A stretch of 64,000 nt of DNA from Streptomyces sp. NRRL S-646 (GTDB lineage: Bacteria; Actinomycetota; Actinomycetes; Streptomycetales; Streptomycetaceae): positions 496,001 to 560,000 of the forward strand of contig NZ_JODC01000005.1 in assembly GCF_000720765.1 (NCBI RefSeq), written 5' to 3'. The translations under genes and the position numbers were made by a program. Positions 56,089-64,000 of the stretch are shown in pieces. The notes under the pieces were generated by a model. The model ran no database searches. It had not been told where the DNA came from and saw nothing but the letters and a program-made list of their open reading frames with translations. The number at the start of each line of letters is the position of its first letter. Positions within the stretch are counted from its first letter, which is position 1.

Positions 56089-56161
56089 CCTCGGTCGATG
56101 CCGCAGAGGACGTGACAGAAGGGCCCGCACGGGGCATGCTGCGCTGTGCACTCCTTGTCAG

Positions 56162-56182
56162 CTGACGGCCACGGCCCGTCAG
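56162..56182 (+). terminator. Hairpin after the chorismate mutase gene
   Basis: CTGACGG at 56162-56168 pairs with CCGTCAG at 56176-56182, 7-nt loop. Confidence 0.5.
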
Positions 56183-56227
56183 TACCTCGGACATAAGCTG
56201 GTTGTCTCGCGGGAGGGACGACGGGCC

Positions 56228-56779
56228 ATGCCGGAAGCCAAGATCCTCATCGTGGACGACCACGAGGACACCCTGTACGCCCTGGAGAGCGCCCTGGCCC
56301 CGCTGGGCTATCAGCTGGGCCGCGCCACCAACGGCGACGAGGCCCTCAAGCAGGTCCTCCGCGGACAGGTCGGCCTCCTCCTGCTCGACGTCCGCATGCC
56401 CGGCGTCAGCGGCCTGGACGTGGTCCGCTACATGCGCCGCGTGGAACAGACCCAGCACATCCCGGTCATCCTCCTCACCGGCTTCGGCCCCGACCAGTTA
56501 CTGACCTCCACCGCCTTCGCCCTCGGCGTCGCCGACCTCGTCATGAAACCCATAGACCCCTGGTCGCTGCGGACCAAGGTCCGCTACCTCTACGACGCCC
56601 ACCGCCGCCAGCTCGCCCTGGAGCAGGAGGTCCGCGAACTGCGCGCCCTCGTCAAGGACCACACCGACGCCGACGACGCCGCCCACCGCCCGGACGCCCT
56701 GCCCCACCCCGACGCCCGCCTCCCCACCCAGCGCATCGGCCAGGCGCACAACGGGGAGCTCGAAGGGGAGCGGACATAG
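56228..56779 (+). CDS. Orphan response regulator (receiver domain only)
   Basis: 183 aa. A complete receiver domain occupies residues 1-125: acidic pair in ILIVDDHED, phosphoacceptor Asp54 in LLLLDVRMPGVSG, Thr in ILLTGFG and Lys in LVMKPIDPWSL. A helical segment (HRRQLALEQEVRELRALVKDH) and a disordered Asp/His/Pro-rich tail follow. No DNA-binding output domain and no histidine kinase nearby, so it probably acts by protein contact. The start ATG 56228 has GGGAGGGACG upstream. Confidence 0.9.
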   Translation: MPEAKILIVDDHEDTLYALESALAPLGYQLGRATNGDEALKQVLRGQVGLLLLDVRMPGVSGLDVVRYMRRVEQTQHIPVILLTGFGPDQLLTSTAFALGVADLVMKPIDPWSLRTKVRYLYDAHRRQLALEQEVRELRALVKDHTDADDAAHRPDALPHPDARLPTQRIGQAHNGELEGERT

Positions 56780-56835
56780 ACCGCGTACCGGTCCGCCTCT
56801 GTGCCTTGTCAGTGCCATCGGGCAGCATTACCTGC

Positions 56836-59331
56836 ATGTCCGTTCTGACGCGCGACGAAGCGCAGACCCGTGCCAAGCTCCTCGACGTCCACCGCTACAC
56901 GATCGACCTCGATCTGACCACCGGCGACGAGACCTTCGACTCCCGCACCGTCATCCGCTTCACCGCGCGCACGGACGCTGACACCTTCGTCGAGCTCAAG
57001 CCCGCCCAACTGCGCTCCGCCACCCTCGACGGCCGGCCCCTCGACCCGGAAACCCTCGACGGCAACCGCCTGCCCCTGAAGAACCTCACCGCCGGCGACC
57101 ACGAACTGCACCTCGACGCGAGCATGCGCTACTCCCGCACCGGCGAGGGCATGCACCGCTTCACCGACCCCACCGACGGCGAGACCTACCTCTACACCCA
57201 GCTGTTCATGGAGGACGTCCAGCGCGTCTTCGCCGCCTTCGACCAGCCCGACCTCAAGGCCGTCTTCGACCTGACCGTCACCGCCCCCGACGGCTGGAGC
57301 GTCCTCGCCAACGGCATCACCGAACACCTCGGCCACGGCCGCTGGCAGGCCGCCACCACCCCCCTGATCTCCACCTACCTCGTCGCCGTCGCTGCCGGCC
57401 CCTGGCACTCCGTGCGCACCGAACACCGCGACCTGCCCTTCGGCCTGCACTGCCGCCGCTCCCTCGCCCCGTACCTGGACGCGGACGCCGAGGAACTGTT
57501 CCAGATCACCAAGCAGTGCTACGACCGCTACCACGAGAAGTTCGAAGAGCCCTACCCCTTCGACTCCTACGACCAGGCGTTCGTCCCCGAGTTCAACGCC
57601 GGCGCGATGGAGAACCCCGGACTGGTCACCTTCCGTGACGAATTCGTCTACCGCTCCGCGGTCACCGACACCGAGCGCCAGACCCGCGCCATGGTCATCG
57701 CCCACGAAATGGCCCACATGTGGTTCGGCGACCTCGTCACCCTCCGCTGGTGGGACGACATCTGGCTGAACGAGTCCTTCGCCGAGTACATGGGCTACCA
57801 GACCCTCACCGAAGCGACCCGCTTCACCGACACCTGGACCGACTTCGGAGTCGCCCGCAAGGCCTGGGGCTACGACGCCGATCAACGCCCGTCCACCCAC
57901 CCCGTAGCCCCCGAAAACGTCAACGACACGGCCTCCGCCCTCCTCAACTTCGACGGCATCTCCTACGCCAAGGGCGCCTCCGCACTACGACAGCTCGTCG
58001 CCTGGCTCGGCGAGAAGGACTTCCTCGCCGGCATCAACACCCACTTCACCCGCCACAAGTTCGCCAACGCCACCCTCGCCGACTTCATCGACTCCCTCGC
58101 CTCCGCCACCGAACGCGACGTCCACGCCTGGGCCGACGCCTGGCTGCGCACCACCGGCGTCGACACCCTCACCCCCGTGGTGACCCCCGGCGAGGACGGC
58201 ACCTGCACCCTCACCGTCGACCACACCGGCAGCCGCCCGCACCGCATTGCCGTCGGCCTCTACGACCTGGACGTCGCCGACGAGAGCCGCCACCTCATCC
58301 TGCGCGACCGCCTCGACCTCGACATCCCGCACACCACATCCGAGCCCCTCGGCAAACGCCCCACCCTGCTCCTCCTCAACGACGGCGACCTCACCTACGC
58401 CAAGATCCGCTTCGACCCCGAGTCCTTCGACGCCGTCCGCACCAGCCTCTCCGGCCTGCCCGACCCCCTCACCCGCGCCGTCGTCTGGAACGCCCTGCGT
58501 GACGCCGTCCGCGACGGCGCCCTCCCGCCCACCGCCTACCTCGACACCGCCCGCACCCACCTCCCGCACGAAACCGACCTCGCCCTCGTCCAGGGCGTCC
58601 TCGCCTTCGCCACCACCAAGGTCGCCGACCGCTACCTCACCCCCGAACAGCGCCCGGCAGCCCTGACCACCCTCACCTCCCTGTGCCGCGACCTCATCCG
58701 CCGCACCGAGGACGGCGACAACCCCGGCCTGCGCCTGATCGCCGTACGCCACCTCATCGACGTCGCCGCCCACCCCGACACCATCGCCGCCTGGCTCGCC
58801 GACGGCACCGTCCCCGGCGGCCCCGAACTCGACCCCGAACTGCGCTGGCGCGTCCTCGCCCGCCTCGCCGTCCTCGGCGCCACCGACGAGCAGGCCATCG
58901 CCGCCGAACTCGACCGCGACCCCTCCGCCACCGGTCAGGAAGGCGCCGCCCGCTGCCGCGCCGCCCTGCCCGACGCCGACGCCAAGGCCAGGGCCTGGCA
59001 GGCAATGTTCGGCAGAGACGACCACACCGACCTGTCCAACTACCTCTTCACCGCCACCGCCCGCGGCTTCTGGCAGCCCGAACAGGCCGACCTGGTACGC
59101 GAGTACGTGCCCCGCTACTACGAGGACGCCGTCACCGTCGCCGCCCGCCGCGGCCCCGCCATCGCCACCGCCGTCGGCCGCTGGGCCTTCCCCGCCCACG
59201 CCGTCGACACCGAGAACCTGCACCTCGGCGAGGAGTGCCTCAACACCTCCGACCCGATCCCCGCCCTGCGCCGCACCCTGGCCGACGAACTCGACGACCT
59301 GGCACGGGCGTTGCGAGTGAGGGAGGCGTAG
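56836..59331 (+). CDS. pepN: Aminopeptidase N (M1 family)
   Basis: 831 aa. The exopeptidase motif GAMEN is in FNAGAMENPGLVTFRDE. The zinc site is His290, Glu291, His294 and Glu313 in AHEMAHMWFGDLVTL and WLNESFAEYMGY. The N-terminal beta domain, catalytic domain and C-terminal helical ERAP-like domain (from about residue 520) are complete. It removes N-terminal amino acids from peptides in the cytoplasm; no signal peptide. The gene is followed by an intergenic repeat. Codons are strongly C-ending with frequent GAA. Confidence 0.96.
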   Translation: MSVLTRDEAQTRAKLLDVHRYTIDLDLTTGDETFDSRTVIRFTARTDADTFVELKPAQLRSATLDGRPLDPETLDGNRLPLKNLTAGDHELHLDASMRYSRTGEGMHRFTDPTDGETYLYTQLFMEDVQRVFAAFDQPDLKAVFDLTVTAPDGWSVLANGITEHLGHGRWQAATTPLISTYLVAVAAGPWHSVRTEHRDLPFGLHCRRSLAPYLDADAEELFQITKQCYDRYHEKFEEPYPFDSYDQAFVPEFNAGAMENPGLVTFRDEFVYRSAVTDTERQTRAMVIAHEMAHMWFGDLVTLRWWDDIWLNESFAEYMGYQTLTEATRFTDTWTDFGVARKAWGYDADQRPSTHPVAPENVNDTASALLNFDGISYAKGASALRQLVAWLGEKDFLAGINTHFTRHKFANATLADFIDSLASATERDVHAWADAWLRTTGVDTLTPVVTPGEDGTCTLTVDHTGSRPHRIAVGLYDLDVADESRHLILRDRLDLDIPHTTSEPLGKRPTLLLLNDGDLTYAKIRFDPESFDAVRTSLSGLPDPLTRAVVWNALRDAVRDGALPPTAYLDTARTHLPHETDLALVQGVLAFATTKVADRYLTPEQRPAALTTLTSLCRDLIRRTEDGDNPGLRLIAVRHLIDVAAHPDTIAAWLADGTVPGGPELDPELRWRVLARLAVLGATDEQAIAAELDRDPSATGQEGAARCRAALPDADAKARAWQAMFGRDDHTDLSNYLFTATARGFWQPEQADLVREYVPRYYEDAVTVAARRGPAIATAVGRWAFPAHAVDTENLHLGEECLNTSDPIPALRRTLADELDDLARALRVREA

Positions 59332-59336
59332 GTATT

Positions 59337-59402
59337 CTCAGCCCGTCCGGCGGTTGAGGACGAGTCCCCTTCAGGGCCGGAAGCGGGGGTCTGGGGGGCC
59401 AC
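59337..59402. repeat. Streptomyces intergenic repeat, copy 2
   Basis: CTCAGCCCGTCCGGCG, TTGAGGACGAG, then GCGGGGGTCTGGGGGG, in the same order as at 51776-51851. The flanks differ, so it is a dispersed element. Confidence 0.8.
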
Positions 59403-59495
59403 CCTTTCGGGTTCCGATCGTTGAACCTCCCGGGCACGCGCACGCATCCACCGACAAGCTGGAACTCCCTCTGCCGCGCGCCCGGGAGGAACCCC

Positions 59496-60920
59496 ATGAG
59501 CACACCGAGCCTCGCCTCCGGCCCCCAAGGCCCTCACGCCCTGCGGCCGTTGCTCGACACCGTGCTCCACGCACTCGACGAGGGCGCACACGCACGCGGA
59601 GGACCCCTGCCCGCCGGCGGACCCGCCGCCGTCGCCGCACGCCTACGGGCCGCCCTCGGCGACGTACTGCCCGAGCACGGCGACCCCGACGCCCTGCGCA
59701 CCCTCGTGCACGCCCTCGCCGAAGGCGCCGCCGACCCCGCCGACCCACTGTGCGCCGCCCACCTGCACTGCCCGCCCCTCGCCGTCGCCACCGCCGCCGA
59801 CCTCGCCGCAAGCGTCCTCAACCCCTCCCTCGACTCCTGGGACCAGGCCCCGGCGGCATCCGAGCTGGAGACACTCGTCGCCCGCGCCCTCGCCGCCGAG
59901 GTCTACGCAGAACCCGCCACCCCCGCAGGCCCGCACCGGCCATCACCACACCACGGCGAAAAACCCCAGCCCGACGCCCTGATCACCACCGGCGGCACGG
60001 AATCCAACCAACTCGCCCTCCTCCTCGCCCGCGAGACACACGGCCCCCGGCTCCGCCTGATCTGCGGCGTCGGCGCCCACCACTCACTGCCCCGGGCCGC
60101 CTGGCTCCTCGGCCTGCCCGACCCCGTGACCATCCCCGCCCCCACCGGCACCCTCGACCCCGCCGCCCTCGACCAGGCCCTCACCGCCCTCCCCGGCCCC
60201 CACCTCGTCGCCGCCACCGCCGGCACCACCGACGCCGGACTCATCGACCCCCTCCCCGAGATCGCAGCCGTGTGCGGCGCCCACCACGCCCGCCTGCACA
60301 TCGACGCCGCCTACGGCGGAGGCCTCCTCCTCAGTGACCGCCACCGCGAAAAACTCACGGGCCTGAACCACGCCCACACCGTCACCCTCGACCTGCACAA
60401 ACTCGGCTGGCAGCCGGTCGCAGCCGGCCTCCTCGCCGTACGCGACCCCCACGACCTCACCGCCCTGAACCAGCACGCCGACTACCTCAACGCCGACGAC
60501 GACACCGAAGCCGGCCTCCCCGACCTCCTCGGCCGATCCCTGCGCACCACCCGCCGCCCCGACATCCTCAAGATCGCCGTCACCCTCAAAACCCTCGGCC
60601 GCACCGGCCTCGGCGCACTCGTCGACCAAGTCTGCGACCGGGCACAGGAGTTCGCCGCCCTCGTCCACGACCACCCGGGCTTCGAGCTCTACGACCGCCC
60701 CACCATCAGCACGGTCCTGTTCCGGCCCGCACACACCACCGACGCCGCCGTCGCCGCCGTACGCCGAAAACTCCTCCACCAGGGCCGCGCCGTCCTCGGC
60801 CGCGCCCGCCTCGACGGCCGCCTCTGGCTCAAAGCCACCCTGCTCAACCCCCACACCCGCCCCGACGACCTCGCCACCCTCCTCACCCTCGTCGAAAAGG
60901 CCGCCGACGAACCCGCCTGA
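59496..60920 (+). CDS. PLP-dependent decarboxylase (DesA/diaminobutyrate decarboxylase-like)
   Basis: 474 aa, group II amino-acid decarboxylase. The PLP lysine is Lys302 in TVTLDLHKLGWQPVAAG. Other motifs: CAAHLHCPPLAVATAADLAAS, LITTGGTESNQLALLLARE, ATAGTTDAGLIDPLPEIA and LHIDAAYGGGLLLS with the Asp on the pyridine nitrogen. Next to a lysine/cadaverine N-hydroxylase, the likely reaction is decarboxylation of lysine, ornithine or diaminobutyrate. It differs from canonical DesA around the active-site Lys (DesA has DYHKSFFQP). GGGAGGA lies about 5 nt before ATG 59496. A 15-nt repeat array follows the stop in the same frame. Confidence 0.85.
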   Translation: MSTPSLASGPQGPHALRPLLDTVLHALDEGAHARGGPLPAGGPAAVAARLRAALGDVLPEHGDPDALRTLVHALAEGAADPADPLCAAHLHCPPLAVATAADLAASVLNPSLDSWDQAPAASELETLVARALAAEVYAEPATPAGPHRPSPHHGEKPQPDALITTGGTESNQLALLLARETHGPRLRLICGVGAHHSLPRAAWLLGLPDPVTIPAPTGTLDPAALDQALTALPGPHLVAATAGTTDAGLIDPLPEIAAVCGAHHARLHIDAAYGGGLLLSDRHREKLTGLNHAHTVTLDLHKLGWQPVAAGLLAVRDPHDLTALNQHADYLNADDDTEAGLPDLLGRSLRTTRRPDILKIAVTLKTLGRTGLGALVDQVCDRAQEFAALVHDHPGFELYDRPTISTVLFRPAHTTDAAVAAVRRKLLHQGRAVLGRARLDGRLWLKATLLNPHTRPDDLATLLTLVEKAADEPA

Positions 60921-60932
60921 GCGAAGCCACCC

Positions 60933-61022
60933 GCGACGGACCCGCCTGCGACGGACCCGCCCGAGAGGGGCCGGCCCAAGACCGACCAGCCCGCGAGGGA
61001 CCCGCCCCGAGACGAACCGCCC
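60933..61022 (+). repeat. 15-nt tandem repeat array after the decarboxylase gene
   Basis: Six imperfect 15-nt units start at 60933, 60948, 60963, 60978, 60993 and 61008; the best ones read GCGACGGACCCGCC plus one base. The unit 60903-60917 inside the gene end (GCCGACGAACCCGCC) is of the same kind. The period equals five codons and is in frame with the decarboxylase. Confidence 0.75.
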
Positions 61023-61080
61023 GCGAAGTCGAAGGACCCACAGAAGACTCCGCCGAAGACCCGTGGAAGGAACCACCCCG

Positions 61081-62523
61081 ATGAGCACGCCCCCCCACCC
61101 ACACCCCCCACACCACGAGCCCGACGCGCCCCGCGACCTCGTCGGCATCGGCATCGGCCCCTTCAACCTCTCCCTCGCCGCCCTCGCCCACCCCCTCACC
61201 GAACTCGACGCCGCCTTCTACGACCAGCGCCCCTCCTTCGCCTGGCACCCCGGCCTCCTCATCGACGGCTCCCGCATCCAAGTCCCCTTCCTCGCCGACC
61301 TGGTGACCCTCGCCGACCCCACCAGTCCCTGGACCTTCCTCAACCACCTCAAATCCCGCGACCGCCTCTTCCCCTTCTACTTCGCCGAGCGCTTCCACAT
61401 CCAGCGCGCCGAGTACGACACCTACTGCCGCTGGGTCGCAGCGGGCCTGCCCGGACTCCACTTCGGCCACCAGATCGACGCCGTCCGCTGGAACCCCGAA
61501 CGCGACGTCTTCGAAGTCGACTACACCCAACTCGGCCCCGACGGAGAAGCCGAAGCCCTCGGCCGCACCCACACCCGCAACATCGCCCTCGGCATCGGCA
61601 CCGAACCCCACGTCCCCGAGCCCCTCAAAACCCTCGTCGAAGCGCCCGGCGTACCCGTCGTCCACTCCGCCGACTACCTCGCCCACCGCGACACGATCCT
61701 CACCGCCGACCACGTCACCGTCATCGGATCAGGACAGTCCGGCGCCGAAATCTTCCTCGACCTGCTCCGCGCCCGCCCCGCCGGCCGCGAAAAACTCCAC
61801 TGGCTCGGCCGCACCGAGGCCTTCGCCCCCATGGAGTACTCCAAACTCGGCCTCGAACACTTCACCCCCGACTACACCCGCTACTTCCACGCCCTCCCCG
61901 AAGCCGTCCGCGACCGCCTCGTCACCAGCCAGTGGCAACTCCACAAAGGCATCGACACCGACACCATCGCCGCCATCCACGACGAGCTCTACAACCGCAC
62001 CCTGAACGGCGGCTGGCCCGACGTCGTCCTCACCCCCGGCGTCCGCGTCCGCACCGCAGGCCGCCTCGCCACCACCAAAGTCGAACTCCACCTCGAACAC
62101 ACCCAGCAGGACACCCGCTCCCGCCTCACCACCGACGCCGTCGTCCTCGCCACCGGCTACCGCGAACGCCCCCTCGACCGCCTCCTCGCCGGCCTCGACC
62201 CCTACCTGCGCCGCGACAGCAGCGACCGCCCCCGCATCGACGAACACTTCCGCCTCGCCCTCGACCCCTCCATCAGCGCCTCCAACTGCCACATCTACGT
62301 ACAGAACGCCGAACGCCACACCCACGGAGTCGGCACCCCCGACCTCGGCCTCGCCGCCTGGCGCTCCGCCACCATCCTCAACTCCCTCACGGGCAAGGAG
62401 ACTTACCCCCTCCCCACCCGAACCGCCTTCACCACCTTCGGACTCGACCAGCAACAGCACCCGCACATCCCACGCGCCCGCCAGGCACCCGTCCTCACCC
62501 CACTCGTCGACGACAGGCAATGA
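61081..62523 (+). CDS. Lysine/ornithine/cadaverine N-monooxygenase (DesB/IucD-like)
   Basis: 480 aa flavin- and NADPH-dependent N-hydroxylase of siderophore type. FAD motif DLVGIGIGPFNLSLAALA, the substrate-side FLADLVTLADPTSPWTFLNHL, NADPH motif VTVIGSGQSGAEIFLDL and the C-terminal ATGYRERPLDRLL, then NAERHTHGVGTPDLGLAAWR. It hydroxylates a terminal amine, most likely of the product of the decarboxylase upstream. The N-terminus has a His/Pro-rich stretch. No acyltransferase (desC) or NIS synthetase (desD) follows in the window. Confidence 0.9.
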   Translation: MSTPPHPHPPHHEPDAPRDLVGIGIGPFNLSLAALAHPLTELDAAFYDQRPSFAWHPGLLIDGSRIQVPFLADLVTLADPTSPWTFLNHLKSRDRLFPFYFAERFHIQRAEYDTYCRWVAAGLPGLHFGHQIDAVRWNPERDVFEVDYTQLGPDGEAEALGRTHTRNIALGIGTEPHVPEPLKTLVEAPGVPVVHSADYLAHRDTILTADHVTVIGSGQSGAEIFLDLLRARPAGREKLHWLGRTEAFAPMEYSKLGLEHFTPDYTRYFHALPEAVRDRLVTSQWQLHKGIDTDTIAAIHDELYNRTLNGGWPDVVLTPGVRVRTAGRLATTKVELHLEHTQQDTRSRLTTDAVVLATGYRERPLDRLLAGLDPYLRRDSSDRPRIDEHFRLALDPSISASNCHIYVQNAERHTHGVGTPDLGLAAWRSATILNSLTGKETYPLPTRTAFTTFGLDQQQHPHIPRARQAPVLTPLVDDRQ

Positions 62524-62573
62524 GCCACAAAAAGGCATGAAGAACTCCGGCGGCGGTGACGTTGGAGCAAGCC

Positions 62574-63721
62574 ATGACCACGACCTGGATCGCAGCCCAC
62601 CGCATCGCCGTCATCAACCCGCACGAGGCCTTCCACCTCTTCGAACCCCGCAGCTTCTCCGACCAGACCATCAGGCAGTCCATCCGCCCCGCCGGCGGCG
62701 GCGAAGCACTACGCCTACGCCTCAGCAACCGCTACGGCAAGGAACCCCTCGACATCGGCGGCGCCCACCTCGCCGTACGCACCCACGGCAGCGGCATCGA
62801 CCCCACCAGCGACACACCCCTGCACTTCTCCGGCAGCGACACCGCCACCATCCCCGTCGGCGAGGACATCACCAGCGACCCGGTCGAACTCCCCGTCAGC
62901 GCCGGCGAAGAACTCCCCGTCAGCCTCTACCTGCCCGGCGACACAGGCCTCAGCACCTACAGCGCAGTCCCCTACGACATCGGACACGCCGTCCCCGGCA
63001 ACCAACTCTCCGCCGAACTCCTCCACAACACCGAGGAACTACCCACCGGCCACTTCCTCACCGGCGTCGACGTCCTCGCCCTCGCCGACACCCGCATCGC
63101 CGTCGCCTTCGGCGACTCCTGGATCGAAGGCGCCTTCACCACCCCCGGCACCGACAACAGCTTCCCCGCACAACTCAACCGCCGACTCACCCGCGGCTGG
63201 ATCGTCAACCAGGGCATCTCCGGCAACCGCCTCCTCACCGACGAGATCGGCGACCACCTGCTCTCCCGCATCGACCACGACGTCCTCGCCGTGCCCGGCG
63301 CCAGCCACGCCCTCATCCACATCGGCCTCAACGACCTCGGACTCCCCGGCCTCATCGCCCACCCCGAACCCGCCGAAGGCCCCACCGCCGCCGAATTCAT
63401 CGCAGGCCTGACCACCCTCGCCGACCGACTGCACACCGCCGGACTCACCGTCATCGGCTCCACGATCGGCCCTACCGCGGCACCGTCCACGAGGGCTACG
63501 ACACCGACACCGGCCAGACCGTACGCCGGGACATCAACGCCTGGCTCCTCGGCACCGACCACCCCTTCGACGCCGTCATCGACATCGCCGCCGCCGTCGC
63601 CGACCCCGCCCAACCCGACAGGATCCGCCCCGAGTTCAACGCCGGCGACGGCCTCCACGTCAACGACGCCGGCGCAAAAGCCATCGCCGACGCCGTGGAC
63701 CTGTCACTGCTCAAGCTCTAG
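62574..63721 (+). pseudogene. SGNH/GDSL-type hydrolase, interrupted by one frameshift
   Basis: From ATG 62574 (GGAG 7 nt upstream) the frame reads a beta-sandwich domain, then VAFGDSWIEGAF with the nucleophile Ser, NQGISGNRLL, and ALIHIGLNDLG up to TVIGSTIGP. At about 63471-63473 the frame must shift: the other frame continues YRGTVHEGYDTDTGQTVRRD and ends with NAGDGLHVNDAGAKAIADA, which holds the catalytic Asp-x-x-His. One C missing from the proline codon explains it. Both halves are intact, so this is a very recent mutation or a sequencing error. The full protein would be about 382 aa, an esterase or lipase. Confidence 0.8.
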
Positions 63722-64000
63722 AAGCTCTGGAAAACCGGCACACCACCCCGCGTCAGCCGCCAGTCCACCGACGCGAACTCCTTCGGATCCAGCACGCCCT
63801 TCGCCGTCACCCACTCCGCAATACGCGTCCGGATCTCCGTCGACTCCGACCACAGCTCCGTCGCCGAGGCCACATGCGGGAACGCACCACCACCGTTCGC
63901 ACGGTAGTTGTTCACCGCGAACACGAACTGCTGCGCATCATCCAGCGCAGCCCCGTTGTAAGTGAGGTTCTTGATCCGCGAACCGGCCGCCTGGGCGATG
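63718..64000 (-). CDS. C-terminal end of a 5'-nucleotidase/metallophosphatase-like protein (partial)
   Basis: The gene enters from beyond the window; about 93 codons are visible. The frame reads AGSRIKNLTYNGAALDDAQQ, then FVFAVNNYRANGGGAFPHV and WRLTRGGVPVFQSF, which is the nucleotide-binding C-terminal domain of secreted UshA-type 5'-nucleotidases (the NYRANGGG loop). The stop TAG overlaps the convergent SGNH gene stop by 4 nt (CTAG). A GTG at 63924 inside this domain is not the start. Confidence 0.8.
   Translation of the reverse strand, partial: IAQAAGSRIKNLTYNGAALDDAQQFVFAVNNYRANGGGAFPHVASATELWSESTEIRTRIAEWVTAKGVLDPKEFASVDWRLTRGGVPVFQSF

Noticed and set aside
59496..62523. Complete desferrioxamine cluster
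   Set aside because: Only two of four genes are present, the decarboxylase differs from DesA, and no iron box was seen upstream.
63718..63924. Independent small gene starting at GTG 63924
   Set aside because: The frame continues upstream to the window edge with typical 5'-nucleotidase sequence, so the GTG is internal to a larger gene.

Overview
The window is a high-GC actinobacterial chromosome segment, almost certainly Streptomyces. The signs are a G/C-rich third codon position, many GTG and TTG starts, long chains of genes joined by 4-nt overlaps, a split his/trp arrangement with PriA and TrpM, and two intergenic repeat families that recur in Streptomyces. No rRNA, tRNA, CRISPR array, transposase or prophage was seen.

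Layout. (1) 1-7.5 kb: a membrane protein diverging from a his operon (hisD-hisC-hisB-small membrane ORF-hisH-priA-RidA-hisF) ending in a strong hairpin. (2) 7.5-10.1 kb: an ArsR-type regulator behind a 52-nt inverted repeat, an MFS exporter, and a TIGR03085 protein on the other strand. (3) 10.1-17.1 kb: hisI-trpE, three small membrane proteins, then trpC-trpM-trpB-trpA. No trpF is present, which fits the bifunctional PriA. (4) 17.1-19 kb: a membrane-anchored DsbA-like protein and Lgt. (5) 19-27.2 kb, minus strand: an unusual operon of four consecutive ADP-ribosylglycohydrolase paralogues, a PfkB/ribokinase, a CaiB-type CoA-transferase, a 50-codon duplicated tail of that transferase, and a CitE-like lyase. 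Every junction is an overlap. (6) 27.2-34.7 kb: a VIT/CCC1 metal transporter, then gltB-gltD. (7) 34.7-39.3 kb: GH46 chitosanase, rhomboid protease, VWA protein and a stand-alone cytochrome b.

(8) 39.2-49.7 kb: a catabolic island whose gene content matches the mycobacterial/rhodococcal KstR2 regulon for the last two rings of steroids (an acyl-CoA dehydrogenase pair, IpdF-like SDR, KstR2-like TetR, FadA6-like thiolase, IpdC, IpdB, IpdA, EchA20 and two SDRs). Both divergent promoter regions carry a KstR2-like palindrome. No fadD3 or upper-pathway steroid genes are in the window.

(9) 49.7-52.8 kb: a MarR regulator and divergent drug exporter with two near-identical operators, then a metallopeptidase. 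(10) 52.9-56.8 kb: GH35 beta-galactosidase with divergent AraC regulator, chorismate mutase, and an orphan response regulator. (11) 56.8-64 kb: aminopeptidase N, a DesA/DesB-like decarboxylase plus N-hydroxylase pair without desC/desD, an SGNH hydrolase broken by one frameshift, and the 3' end of a 5'-nucleotidase-like gene.

The most notable items are the four-paralogue ADP-ribosylglycohydrolase operon, the KstR2-type island with its matching operators, a 209-nt insertion with 20-nt duplicated ends between two formerly overlapping genes, a 149-nt tandem duplication that made a new overlapping mini-gene, and a 15-nt repeat array in frame after the decarboxylase stop. Start codons were chosen by Shine-Dalgarno spacing, overlaps and recalled family N-termini. 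All functions are read from motifs by eye, not from searches.
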